Shown one piece after another: positions 45,554-57,165 of a stretch of 64,000 nt of DNA. Both the position numbers and the translations under genes were made by a program. Within the stretch, counting starts at the first letter, position 1. Each line of letters starts with the position of its first letter. Origin of the DNA: Meconema thalassinum (taxonomy: Eukaryota; Arthropoda; Insecta; Orthoptera; Tettigoniidae); contig OX336397.1 of assembly GCA_946902985.2 (NCBI GenBank), forward strand, positions 191,708,813 to 191,772,812, given 5' to 3'. The notes under the pieces are model-generated. The model searched no databases. It had not been told where the DNA came from and was given only the letters and a program-made list of their open reading frames with translations.

Positions 45554-47410
45554 TGGTGTATTCTTGGAATACACGGTAAGATAGAGTATACTTTTTAATG
45601 CTCTTTGCTTGTTCATTTCATCCTTTTTCTTAAACACCAACAGTGATCTCCTAGTTTCTCTTTGGTGGTCATGTCTCTTATGTCATTGTGAGTCTGTTCT
45701 AGATATATATCTTCCATGACCCACCTAGCGTCATCTAGCAGCGAATCTCTGAAGCTCCTCAATTCTTCCTGGTGCAAGAGGACTTCCTTTTCCATCTGGC
45801 CATCAGATCTCGTCACCATCGCCAGCTATCATCTCCTTGATCAAGAGAACTTCGTCTACTTTTTCACTCACCATGCTGTGCTAGTATCGCCTGCTATCAA
45901 CTCTTTGAAGACCATTTCCTCAAGAGAATTTAAGTTTACAATATTGGTCATGCTTATATGTTCTCCTTTTGTCTCCTAACCCCACTCTTCTCCCTTCCTT
46001 GGACCCTCCGCGCTTCGCTGAATGGGTCTCACTTGTAAGTCGGCAGTTGACTCGGTCAGTCAAGGCTCAACTAGAGCCAGTCTCCTCAAACCAAGAGGCA
46101 CTCTCTACATTCTACGCCATGTTGGCACATTAGGTATCCGTCAAAGGGAACTTCACCTTCGACATGCAACCAAGATAAGTACAGACTTAAGGTTTTAACC
46201 TCATCTTCATCAGTTTTATTATCTACATGCTTTTATTGATCATTTTATGGACAGTGCGAGATTACTATTTGGGGCAAAAATCATCCTTCGCGGGATTTGC
46301 TATGTTGGGCTTTTGTCTGTTTAAGCCAACCTTAATAGAAAGTAGCTTTTCTTAAGCTATTTAAATGAGAAATCTTCTCACCACGTGGGATATTATCTAA
46401 TACCCGCTGTCTATAAAATACCAAGCTAGTTCCTCCGCTGGATTAACTTTGGCCCCATTCTTCTATTAAGATCGTTCTAGAACCTTCCAGATCCTGTACT
46501 TAATCTACAAGTCTTGCCGTCATGTATTTTTCACTCACTTGTGAGAATACTATTTAAAATTGAAGAATCTTCCTTCTGAATTAAAGCTCAATAGCGAATT
46601 TTCTTCCACCGTTGGAATGTTCTATGGCGCATTTAATTGTAATCCACAACTTTCTCAAGCAATAGACTTTCGCCTATCTAGTGCAAACAGTCCTTTTTCA
46701 TTATTGCAATAACTTTCTTTGCCATAAACTTTCGTGTTACTACAGTGAACATTTCATCCATTTAACCGACTATAGTGAGAACTAGTGCTTGTTCAACTTT
46801 TCTACCGCGTCGCGATCGTCCGTTTACATTAAATAAGGCCATGAACATTTATCCTAAACCCCAATTGATCTTTCCTAAACCTTCTACTAACAAACCATAT
46901 TAATAAAATTGTAACTCTAGATCATTTTCAATGAGGTGTCACTCTAACGAAGTGCCCTTCCATCTTGCTTGTTTATCATTAATTAATTTCTGCATAACTA
47001 CGTGTTTTATACACGGTTCAAGCTTACATTGTTTCTACCTTATAATCAGGGAAAACAATTCTTTCAACTCATGAGTGAATTATTTCTAGGTTTAACGAAA
47101 GGGAAACTGCCCCATTTTTCTCGTGATTCCTACTTAAACATAGGAAGTCTAGAACCTTCCTTTTGACTTTCTCTTCAGGTTTCACAGTAAGTGACCTGCT
47201 CTATTTTGCATAGCTATCATAACAGTAATCCAGTATAAATATACGAAATTATAGGAACTTCTCTTTCATTCTGCCTGTTCTCTTTCTTTGTTATTTTGAA
47301 GTTGTAACTTTTTCTAAAATAGGTACTTGGAAATTTCTTTAAGTACACTCCTTGTACTCAATTTAATGTTTAAATTTTAATCACTTCATTTGTCTTTTTT
47401 AAATCTTACA
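45554..47410. mobile_element. Probable solo LTR, 1,857 bp
   Basis: The insert starts TGGTGTATTC and ends AATCTTACA. It is bracketed by 5-bp duplications ACAGG (45549-45553 and 47411-47415), and removing it with one copy restores the Helitron unit (…cactacaggcaaggtttctgg). TG…CA termini and a 5-bp duplication indicate an LTR retrotransposon reduced to a solo LTR. No tRNA primer site or pol sequence is present. A minus-strand frame at 45613-45819 is unexplained. Confidence 0.6.
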
Positions 47411-47695
47411 ACAGGCAAGGTTTCTGGCTTAGTAAATCCATGTTATAATGGGTAGCACACGAGTAGATTCAACAAATGAACGACTACGCGCGAAGCGTTT
47501 CAACAAAGTCCCGTATGCGTTCATATACTATTCGTCTGATAGCGATGAAACTTGGGTCAGATGTTGTGTACACTTCAGGGAAGGTTTCTGGCTTCGTAAA
47601 TCAACTTTACAATAGGTATCGCACAAGTAGCTTAAACAAATAAGCGACGACGCGCGAAGTGTTTCAACATAGTCCCGTATGCGTTCATATACCAT

Positions 47696-48064
47696 GCTTG
47701 CCACGGTGCGTGAGTGGATTACGTGTCAGTCTACTAACCCCAAGACTGTAGGTTCGCTCCTGGCTGTGGTAAGTGATTTTTGAAAGGTGGCAAAAATACG
47801 ACACGCATGTCATACGATGTTGGCATGTTAAAGACCCCATTTGAATTAAGTAGGCCGTGTTCTTAATGCAAAATTAATCTCGGGAGTTTCCGTCAACACA
47901 AAGTTCCCCATTTCTCTACTAGAAAGCCCTATAGTGTTCCAAGGAGCTTAGATATCTAACCTCCTTAATTTTCATTGTGATTCAAGGAACAACGAAATTC
48001 GACATGCAAGCTACCCTCTGGGTGTCAAATTAGAAAGCTTGCACCCGGCACCCGGGCCATACGA

Positions 48065-48103
<39 letters not shown>
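47696..48103 (+). mobile_element. tRNA-derived SINE with (ATT)n tail
   Basis: 408 bp bracketed by TACCAT (47690-47695 and 48104-48109), inserted in an H4 unit. The head has an A-box-like TGCGTGAGTGG (47711) and a B box GGTTCGCTCC (47751). The body follows (ttggcatgttaaagacccca, agcttgcacccggcaccc), and the tail is about 13 ATT units (48065-48103). Pol III transcription and LINE-mediated insertion are the known mode of such elements. Confidence 0.8.
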
Positions 48104-48109
<6 letters not shown>

Positions 48110-48643
48110 TCATCCGATTGCTATGAAACTTTGGTTGAATTGTTGAGTACACTACAGGAAAGGTTTCTGACTTAGTAAATCCTTTTTACAATAGGTAGCG
48201 CACGAGTTGATTCAACAAATGGGTAACGGCGCGCGTATCGTTTAAAAAAAATCCGTATGCTTTCATATGCCATTCATCCGATTGCGATGAAACTTTCATG
48301 AGTTGCTGTGTACACTCCAGGGAAGGTTTTCCACTTAGTGAATCAATTTTACAATAGGTAGCGTACGGGTATATTCAACAAATGTGTGACGGCGCTCGAA
48401 TCGTCTCAATAAAGTCCCGTATGCGTTCATATACCATTCATTTCATTGCGATGAAACTTTGGTGAGTTGTTGAGCACGATCCCGTGATTTTTCTTTGAGA
48501 TAGTAAATCAATTTTGCAATAGTTTAGAGGTGGTTAACGGAAAAAGAAAAACATATTGGGAATCCAAAAGCACTTCAACAAACAAAGTTATAACGCCAAC
48601 ATTTTCTTTGATTGGCATTGCAACGCATGCCGGGTACAGCTAG

Positions 48644-49317
48644 TAATAAATAAATATTAAATAATAAATAAATACTAATTATATAGAAAATAAACGATAA
48701 TCAAAGATAATAAATACTAAATAAATAAAAACTAAATAAAAATAATTAAAGCAATCAATCACTCATCGGCCATGTAGGACCGAACGCTCGGAATTTCCTG
48801 TCGTGGGCAGCTAGGTGTCACGTCTCGTGACTTTGTGGAAACCTCACATACCTTTGGAAAAAAACATCATTAAAAATATTGAAATTGAAAATGACTGTCT
48901 CATGGATAGAGGGGACGGAGACCTTTCCTTTGAGCCCTGACACGACTTTCTCCATTAGTCGTTCGGGAGTACGCACGGCCTTGCCCTGGATGTATTGCTG
49001 GTTGCCCTTGGGATAGGCCTCCTCTACTTACGTGCTCGGGCAACTGAACACCAAGTAACTACAATGTTCATGTGACACAAATTAATTCGCTATATATTAG
49101 CCTACTTGGAATATACTGAACCCGATGTCACATTTGCCATGTGACCACTTTGGCTCATGAAGAGTTCACCATCCATGGTGGAGGTCGATTGAGCGCTCAT
49201 TTGACTAATATGAGTTGCCGCGCCGAGAGAGTAGTATATTTTATATATTTTGTCAAACATATAATTCTTAACCGGTGTTGTAAATATTTTGAATGCACAG
49301 AAGAGGAATATGATTTA
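48644..49317. other. AT-rich spacer with dispersed repeat X (minus)
   Basis: 48644-48755 is low-complexity (aaataaata). 48895-49045 is the reverse complement of repeat X at 33475-33620 (gacacgactttctccatta, gtacgcacggccttgccctg). No gene. Confidence 0.55.
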
Positions 49318-51681
49318 CTAGCAGGTACCCGCGATTTCGCTCGCGTCATAGTCGTGTCATATTATTATTCAATGAAATGCAGGTTTAACCCCGTTAACAA
49401 CCCTTTAGAACCTGAATATCCAAAAATCCCTCCTTAGTAGACGTTTTCGACACACAACAAACATATCCCCAAAATATCATTCTTCTAACTTTAATAGTTT
49501 TGGTTGGTCGATGAGAGTGAATATCCAAAAATCGTTCCTTAGTGGACGTTTTTCTTCCAGAATTTCACCCCTCTTTATGGGCCCCTCAAATTGGATTTAA
49601 GAAAAAACGGTCGAACACCTATTTATTTAATTATTTATTTATTATTAAGCTGATTGTTTTCCTGTGAGTTTCCAACTCCTAGCCTATGTCGTTTTAAGAG
49701 ATACACGCTCCGTTAGGAATCCTTCAACCCCAACTTTTTACCCCTTTCACTCATAATATACATCACATCGAAAAACCATTGGACATGTGTCAGCTTATTT
49801 TTAATGATTAGTTTATATGCCAAGTATCACAACCCTAAATGGAACCACTCGTGACATATTGTTATTCAATTAAATGCACGTTTACCCCTTAACACCCCAT
49901 TAGAACCTGAATATCCAAAAATTTTCCTTAGTGGACGTTTTCGACATACAACGAACATATTCCCAAAATTTCATGTTTCTAACTTCAATAATTTTGGCTG
50001 GGCGATGATGAGTGAGTGTTTCAGTCAGGACATTTTCTTTCATTTTTTTTGTTGAGAATTACACCCCTCCCCATGAACCCCTTAAAAGGGATTTATGAAA
50101 AAAAACCTGTCAAACACCTATTTACTTATTTTTTAAGCTGATTTTTTCCGCTGAATTTCAAACTTCTCGCTAATGTCGTTTAAGAGATACACGCTCCATT
50201 AAGAATCCTTCAACCCCCAATTTTCACCCCTTTCTCCTCATAATATACACCATATCGATAAACCCTTAGACATATGTCTGCTTATTTTTATTGATTAATT
50301 TATATGACGAACAGTGGCGTAGCTAGACCTGAAGGGGCCCCGGGGCAAGAAGCTGAAATGGGGCCCCCTCGCTATCTTTTGAAAACCTGACCTAACTGCA
50401 GGACTTAAATATTAATAATGTTTGAAGATAAGAACTTATCAAAGTGACTTTATACACTTTTCGAATTCCTCCCCCCTTGCCACTTCCCTTTTTCTAGAAG
50501 TATTTAATTTATACTTTGGCTGTTGGTTCCTTAAAATGTCCTAAATCATTATGATAAATAATAGCTAATATAGCTTTACAATTAATTGTGAAATTGTGAT
50601 ATAGTAATAAGAAAACTACGTCTACACGAATATCAAGTAGAAAGAGAAGAAAACTGCATATAAATATATAACTACACATATTTGTTTTCTATTACTGACA
50701 ATGATGAAGCTAGAGTAGAAAACAAAATGAAACAGATAGGATCGTCTATGAAGTACAAGGCTTTAAAAATTAAATACAAGCCAGGTCGAAAAATCAAAAT
50801 TATAAATGTATTAAACAAATAACTTGAAAAAAATTCTAAAAATTTCTACTCATCGTTCACAACTATTTTGTTGTGTTATTATTATTAAACAATTTTGTTG
50901 TGTTATTATTATTAAACAAACTATTTAAAACAAATAAACTTATCAACTAACCTAATTTACACATAACTTTTTCCTACTCTTTACATCTGCAAACAATATA
51001 ATTACATGTGAGAAGTTAAGTTTTCGAGCTCTTTCATTTCAATCGATAAAAAGGTCAACCCAATTAAACGTTCTTGAGTCATTGTGCTTCTTAGGTAGGA
51101 CTTGATAATTGTCAGCTTGGAAAAAGATCTTTCTGCTTTAGCCACTGTGATAGGTACAGTAAAGAACATAAAACAAGCAGTACACTCGTCAGGATAGCTT
51201 GCTAACAGAATGTGACTTTCAATGTAGAGGAGGTCTATCAGTTGTTTAACAGTCGACATTTTCTCAAATTTAGAGGAAAAAGATACACGCACGCTGGAAA
51301 TTTGTGCAGGAAATGTTGGCGACACATCATCAGAAAAAAGTCTCGGCGAAACATTTTGTCTCTAATCAGTTCGTCATCTGAAACATTGTTCAAGAAATAA
51401 AACTTTGTAGGCATTAATGACTGACTTCATGCCTTCAAATCTGCTGTTTAACTGAGCCATCATTGAATTAATCATGAGAAGAACACAGGTACCCGAAATC
51501 TAGTTTCAGGATTGAGAAATCGGTGGTCTACACTCAGTTCATCAAAATGCTTTTTAACTTGCTTTAGCCTTTTCTCAGAAATCTCACAAGGTGTTCCGCA
51601 CTTGGAGCCCATAGTTGAAGCTTCTTTTACAAGTTCCCCAAATGAATTTTTTAGTTCTGTAACACCTAAGAAACAATAAAC

Positions 51682-51833
51682 AATGATGAAACAATAAACC
51701 CAAAGAAATAAAGATTTGCGAGACGTTTACTTCTTTTACAAAAGTTGAAGATCAATGTGCATTTGGTTTGGCAAGTAAAATAGTGGAATCTATCAAAGAT
51801 ATAGGTCTTGAATTGAAAACAAATGTCGTGGCC
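51682..51833 (+). repeat. 152-bp inverted duplication within the hAT gene, arm 1
   Basis: Reverse complement of 52336-52487 with very few differences. The arms bracket a 502-bp stretch of transposase sequence. Confidence 0.9.
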
Positions 51834-52335
51834 TAATAGATCAAAAGCTGAAACAATATCCATATTTTCAGTTTGGAGACATTTAGATACGATGTTCAGT
51901 TGCTGCGAATTCTATGTTAGTACAATTAACAGAATCACAAATTCAAAACTTTCAATTTTCTTTTTCAATCCTATTCCATTGATCCTTACTTTTATCTTAT
52001 TACTTGTCAAACTAAGTTTGGATAGCTCTCTTAATACATCGCCAAACCTCTCCTTTAAAGAAAAAAATGCTTCGTACCTTCCCGACCATCTTGTTGGGTT
52101 GAGTGTTTTTAAAGCTATGTTTGCATTTTCAGATGCATCTTGCAGCCCCAGCCAGCGTTTGATACTGTATACAAAAAAGTTGTAGGACATTTTGTACAAA
52201 CTCAAAAAAAAACTGTGATATTTCACTATTGGCTTCTACAGCGTCTTTCAACACCAGATTTAGATTGTGACTTGCACAATGTAGAAAATATGCATGTGGC
52301 GCAACTTCTCATTAAGCTTGCTCTGTCATAACCTT

Positions 52336-52487
52336 GGCCACGACATTTGTTTTCAATTCAAGACCTATATCTTTGATAGATTCCACTATTTTACTTGCCA
52401 AACCAAATGCACTTTGATCTTCAACTTTTGTAAAAGAAGTAAACGTCTCGCAAATCTTTATTTCTTTGGGTTTATTGTTTCATCATT
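52336..52487 (-). repeat. 152-bp inverted duplication within the hAT gene, arm 2
   Basis: This arm lies in the expected place and orientation for transposase coding sequence (NDETINPKK…FGLASKIVESIKDIGLELK). It is therefore the original and 51682-51833 the displaced copy. Confidence 0.85.
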
Positions 52488-53420
52488 TACCACTTTGATG
52501 TACGGTACCTGAAAACTTTACTTAACTGATCAACTTTACTTATATCCTGAGTTGTATCCATAATAACAGAGAAAAAAGGAGAGCTCTGTATTTCATATTT
52601 GATTTCTTTCAGTACTTCATTTGCCATCAAAGAAATAACTTCATTTTGGATGCTAGGGCTTAAATAGTTTACACTTCCTGCTGGCTTTTGCAAGAGGGTT
52701 TTTAGTACAGGGTCATAGTCAGACAGAAGTTCTATTATAGACAAGAAATTTCCTTTATTTGGATCTTCCATTTTACTACTTCTTCCGCGGAAAGCAAGGT
52801 TAGAGGTGGCCAAAGTTAATGAAACATAAACTATTCTTTCTAGAACGTTCCTCTTGTAATTTTTCTCTTCTTTTAACTGTTTTTCTAAAGCATCACTCGT
52901 TGTTTCATCATTCCTCCATTTCTCAAATATAAAACAAGAAAATATGTGGTCATCCGATTGTTCATGAGTTTTAATTCTATCAGAAAGATCGTTTAGTCCC
53001 ATATTACGGAAAGTGTTCTCTGAATGTTGCGGGAACAGCCAACATTGTTGACAGTAGACACAGTTTAACTTTTGCGAATAGCGAAGCCAGAGTCTATTAC
53101 ATTTCATCCCAGAACCGTATATAAAACTGTAGTAATTAGTTGAAAATGATCTTTTACTTCCTCGTCCATGAGGTTGTTTTGGAAAGGGACCATGAGGTTG
53201 ACAAGGTCCTGAGGCTATGATTAACCTTTTCATTTCTGGATTATTGACGGGACTGGGAAATTCAATTTTGTCTTGCAAAACATAATTTTCAGCGTGTCCA
53301 GTTTTAGTCAAGCTTACTGCGTCCTTATTATTATCGACTGGCGATCAAGACATGAAAGGCCACTATAAGTGGTCAGAACATCTATTTTATGTTCTTCAGA
53401 CTGCTGATGAGCGTCAACAT

Positions 53421-53899
53421 CTGAAAAAAAATACATAGTGAATAATATTGAGCAATAAAATTTAGTGTGGTGGTTTATATTTGACTGCAGTGTTTTATTT
53501 GAAGAAACAGATTCAACTAACTGTTGAACTAAGCCAACTAACTGATTATTGGTTGGTTAACGGGACAAAAAGACTGTGTCACCAATTACATCCGTCCGTT
53601 GAAACGATGCATACTGTATACCCGATAAAGTGTGATTTTTAATCTGAAGTGAAAAACAAACAAATGTGCTCAGTCCAAGTGAAGTGAATCTAACGTCGCA
53701 ATTCACAAACCACTTCATTGCTTGTTTCTTTTATCACACATTCTATGCTTTTTATAATATTAAAGTAATATGATATTAGTTAGTTATAAAATATTACGTC
53801 CTGACCAAATTGTTAATGGAACTCTTAATAACAATAATTTTACTTTGCTTAACAACTTATAACACTTTTACAATATAGTAAACTTTGGTTTCTTCTTAC
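53421..53899 (-). other. Predicted intron of the hAT transposase
   Basis: Minus strand: GAAG then GTAAGAAG at the donor, TTTTTTTTCAG at the acceptor. The reading frame continues across it (split codon G|AT). 479 bp. Confidence 0.7.
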
Positions 53900-56067
53900 C
53901 TTCATTATTTTCATTTTCTTCGTTTTGATCTTGTTTCTGCACCGAAACTTACTCTAAACAAGAATGAGTTTGAGGGTGCAACCATATAGTTAACGATTTA
54001 GTACAAGCACGAACCGTCTCCTCTTTTTACTTTTATCCTTCCTTTTTTAACTCCACTTTCATAAGTACGTTTCATAGAGTCGTTAAAAGAATAGCACAAT
54101 GCAAGACACCCACAACTTAAGTTCAGCCACTTAACCGGGAACCGCTGTGGTGACATACCAACTACACTACTGCTACTACTCTGCTACTTTGCATTGCTGT
54201 GGTGTGATGTCGCAGTGGAGGGGGAAGGGGAGGAACGATCGATGAGGCATGGTCTTGCGCTGAATGGGGAACAACGCATGGTCTGTCGGGCGCCCGGCTA
54301 TCAAAAAATGCTCATAGAATACCACACAAATGGATGGATATATCTTACATACAGATTGCACTGAACGTGACTAGTTTCTAAACAGAAGTTTAGACGCGTA
54401 GTTTCGTACAACTGGGGCCCCTGAACTAAATTGAATTCTCAAATATGTGTTCTAGTACTACTTTTATTTATTTATTATTTATTTATAATTTTTCTTTTAG
54501 GGTTTGGGGGCCCCCTAACACCAGGGGCCTCGGGGCGGTGCCCCGCTTGCCCCATTGTAGCTACGCCACTGATGACGAATATCACAACCCCAAATGAAAT
54601 AACTCGCGAGATACTGTTAATCAATGAAATGCAAGTTTAACCCCCTTAACTACCCTTCAGAACATTACTATCTAAAAATCCATCCTTAGTGGACGTTTTC
54701 GACATACAACGAACATATCCCCAAAATTTCAAGTGTCTAACTGTAATAGGTTTGGCTGGGGGATAATGAGTGAATATCCAAAAATCCTACCATAGTGGAC
54801 TTCTTTCTCCAGAATTTCACCCCTACCCATGGGCCCCTTAAATTGGATTTATGAAAAAACGGTCGACCTCCTATTCACTTATTTTTCAAGCTGATTTTTC
54901 CTCCTGAGTTTCATACTTTATGCCTTTGTCTTTTAAGAGATACTTGCTCCGTTAGGAATCCTCCAACCCCCACTTTTCACACATTCACCTCATAATATAC
55001 ACCACATCGAAAAACCCTCAGACTTGTGTCTTCTTATTCTTAATGATGAGTTTATATACCGAGGATCGCATCCTCCAAGGAAACCAATCGGGAGATATTG
55101 TTTTCAATTAAATGCAGGTCTACCCTCTTAACACCCCTTTAGAACATGAATATCCAAAAATCCTTCCTTAGTGGACGTTTTCGGCATACAACGAACATCA
55201 CCCCAAAATATTATGTTTCTAACTTCAATAATTTTGGCTGGGCGATGATGAGTGGGTGAGTAAGTCAGGACCTATTCTTTCATTTATTTTTCAGAATTTC
55301 ACCCCTCTCATGAGCCCCTTAAATTGGAATTATGAAAAAAAAAACGTTCGATCACCTATTTTGCTTATATTTTAAGCCTTTTTTTCCCGCTGAATTTCAA
55401 ACTTCTCGTCTATGTCGTTTAAGAGATATACGCTTCGTTAAGAATCCATCAACCCCCAATTTTCACCCCTTTCACCTCATAATACACACCACATCGATAA
55501 ACCCTCAGACTTATGTCTGCTTATTATGCCGAATATCACATCCCCAATGAAAAAACTCATGAGATGTCGTTATTCAATTAAATGCACGATTACCCCCTTA
55601 ACATCTCTTCAGAACCCGAATAAACAAAAATCCTTTCTTAGTTGACGTTTTCGACATACAGCGAACATATTCCCAAATTTTAATGTTTCCAACTTCAATG
55701 GTTTTCGCTGGGCGATGATGAGTGAGTGAGTCAGTCAGGTCATTTTCTTTCAATTATTTTTACCAGAATTTTGCCCCACCCCATTGGCCCCTTAAATTGA
55801 ATTTATGAAAATAACGGTCAAACCCTTAGACACGTCTGCTTATTTTTAATGATTAGTTTAAATGCCAAGTATCACATCCACAAATGAAACCACTCGTGGG
55901 ATATTGTTATTCTATAAAATGCAGGTATAAGACCCCTTTAGAACCCGAATATCCGAAAATCCTCCCTTAGTGTACGGTTTCGACATACAACGAACATATC
56001 CCCAAAATGTCATGTTTCTAACTTCAATAATTTGGGCTGGGCGATGATGAATGAGTGAGTGAGTGAG

Positions 56068-56083
56068 TCCCCCCCCCCCCCCC
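56068..56083 (+). repeat. Poly(C) run
   Basis: About 16 consecutive C within an H5 unit. A likely sequencing or assembly soft spot. Confidence 0.9.
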
Positions 56084-57165
56084 AGAATTTCACCCCTCCC
56101 CGTGAGCCTCTTAAATTGGATTAACGAAAGAAAATGGTCGACCACCTATTTACTTATCTTTTAAGCTGATAATTTCGCTGAGTTTCAAACTCCTCGCCTA
56201 TGTCGTTTAAGAGATACACGCTCCGTTAGGAATCCTTGAACCCCCACTTTGCACCCCTTTCACCTCATAATATACACCACATCGAAAAACCCTCAACTTA
56301 TTTTTAATGATGAGTTTATATGCCAAGTATCACATCCCCCAATGAAACCACATCCCCCAATGAAACCAATCGGGAGTTATTGTTATTCACTGAAATTCAG
56401 TATCAACCCCCTTGAGACCCCTTTAGAACCTGAATATTCGAAAATCCTCCCTTAGTGGACGGTTTTGACATACAATGATCATATCCCCAAAATGTGAGTG
56501 AGTCAGGACTTCTTTCAATTTCCTTTTTTTCAGAAATTCACCCCTCCCTATGAACCCCTTAAATTGGCTTTATGAAAAAAAACTGTCGAACACCTATTTA
56601 ATTATTTTAACAAGTTTTTTTCCCCCGAGGTTTGATGAGTGAGTCTGTCAGTCAATCAGTTAGGACACTTTATTTCCTGTTTTTTTTTCTTCAGAATTTC
56701 GTCCCTCCCCATGGGCCCCATAAATTGGATTTATGAAAAAAAAACGTTCAAACACCTATTTACTTGTTTTAAAGCTCATTTTTACCCGCTGAGTTTCAAA
56801 CTCCTCGCTTATGTCGTTTAAGAGATACACGCTCCGTTAGGAATCCTTCAACCCCCACTTTTCACCCCTTTCACCTTATAATATACACCACATCGAAAAA
56901 CCCTCAGACACGTGTCTTCTTATTTTTAATGATGAAATTCACATCCCTCAATGAAACCAAGCCGGCGATATTGTTATTCAATGAAATGCAGGTGTACCCC
57001 TTTAACACCCCTTTAGAACCTGAATATCCAAAAATCCTTCCTTAGCGGGCGTTTTCGACTTACAACGAACATATCCCCAAAATTTCATGCTTCTAACTTT
57101 AATAGTTTTTGCTGGGCGATGATGAGTCAGTCAGTCAGACAGGACACTTTGTTTTATATAATAGA

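Larger units (their letters stand above)
44653..48643 (+). mobile_element. Helitron-like element H4, hosting an LTR and a SINE
   Basis: Abuts H3 head-to-tail. It starts 'tacatatatataaaggaatg' and 'cctgtctgttcgtc' as in H2, has ~155-bp tandem units, and ends with hairpin GGCAT-tgcaacgc-ATGCC, GGGTACAG and CTAG at 48643, followed by T. It is interrupted at 45554-47410 and 47696-48103 by insertions with target duplications. The TC dinucleotide at the 5' end is not clear in this copy. Confidence 0.75.
51002..53990 (-). pseudogene. hAT transposase, ZMYM1-like (TTF finger, DUF4371, dimerisation domain)
   Basis: Spliced gene. An exon ending at 53900 (VSVQKQDQNEENENNE) joins across a GT-AG intron (53899-53421) in phase to DVDAHQQSEEHKIDVL. 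After a frameshift comes a long frame, 53311-52487, with a TTF-type zinc finger (LWLRYSQKLNCVYCQQCWLF, then IKTHEQSDDH). The core starts with FFSVIMDTTQDISKVDQ (first catalytic Asp). After a frameshift near 52455, GQGYDRASLM (second Asp block) and TLNPTRWSGRYEAF follow. The C-terminal hAT dimerisation block (FTVPITVAKAERSFSKL, KSYLRSTMTQERLIGL) ends at 51002. A 152-bp segment (52336-52487) is repeated inverted at 51682-51833, replacing part of the core. Frameshifts and this rearrangement make it inactive. Confidence 0.9.
50312..54571 (-). mobile_element. hAT transposon, complete, nested in H5
   Basis: 4,260 bp with terminal inverted repeats CAGTGGCGTAGCTA, followed inside by GC-rich GGGGCCCC-like subterminal sequence. 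It is bracketed by a perfect 8-bp duplication ATGACGAA (50304-50311 and 54572-54579), the hAT target-site length. It carries one ZMYM1-like transposase gene on the minus strand. Confidence 0.95.
49318..57165 (-). mobile_element. Helitron-like element H5 (second family), hosting a hAT element
   Basis: On the minus strand it starts A|TC (57166|57165) as TCTATTATATAAAAC, then 'tgtcctgtctgactgactga'. It ends with hairpin CGCGA-gcgaaa-TCGCG, GGTACCTG and CTAG at 49318, followed by T. The interior is a tandem array of ~480-bp units. Landmarks on the plus strand are 'gaacctgaatatccaaaaat', 'ttagtggacgttttcgacat', 'tttcacccct', and 'gagatacacgctccgttagg' near 49700, 54945, 56212 and 56820. The sequence is unrelated to H1-H4 but has the same terminal architecture. 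Without the hAT insert it is about 3.6 kb. Non-coding. Confidence 0.8.

Noticed and set aside
45613..45819. Minus-strand frame in the solo LTR
   Set aside because: No recognisable domain, and LTRs are not expected to be coding. Kept only as a remark.
49141..49437. 98-codon frame upstream of H5
   Set aside because: It crosses the H5 boundary at 49318, so it cannot be an ancestral gene. No motif.
53400..53425. CTGATGAGCG at 53403
   Set aside because: It is part of the hAT exon just after its splice acceptor on the minus strand. No GAAA core or stems.
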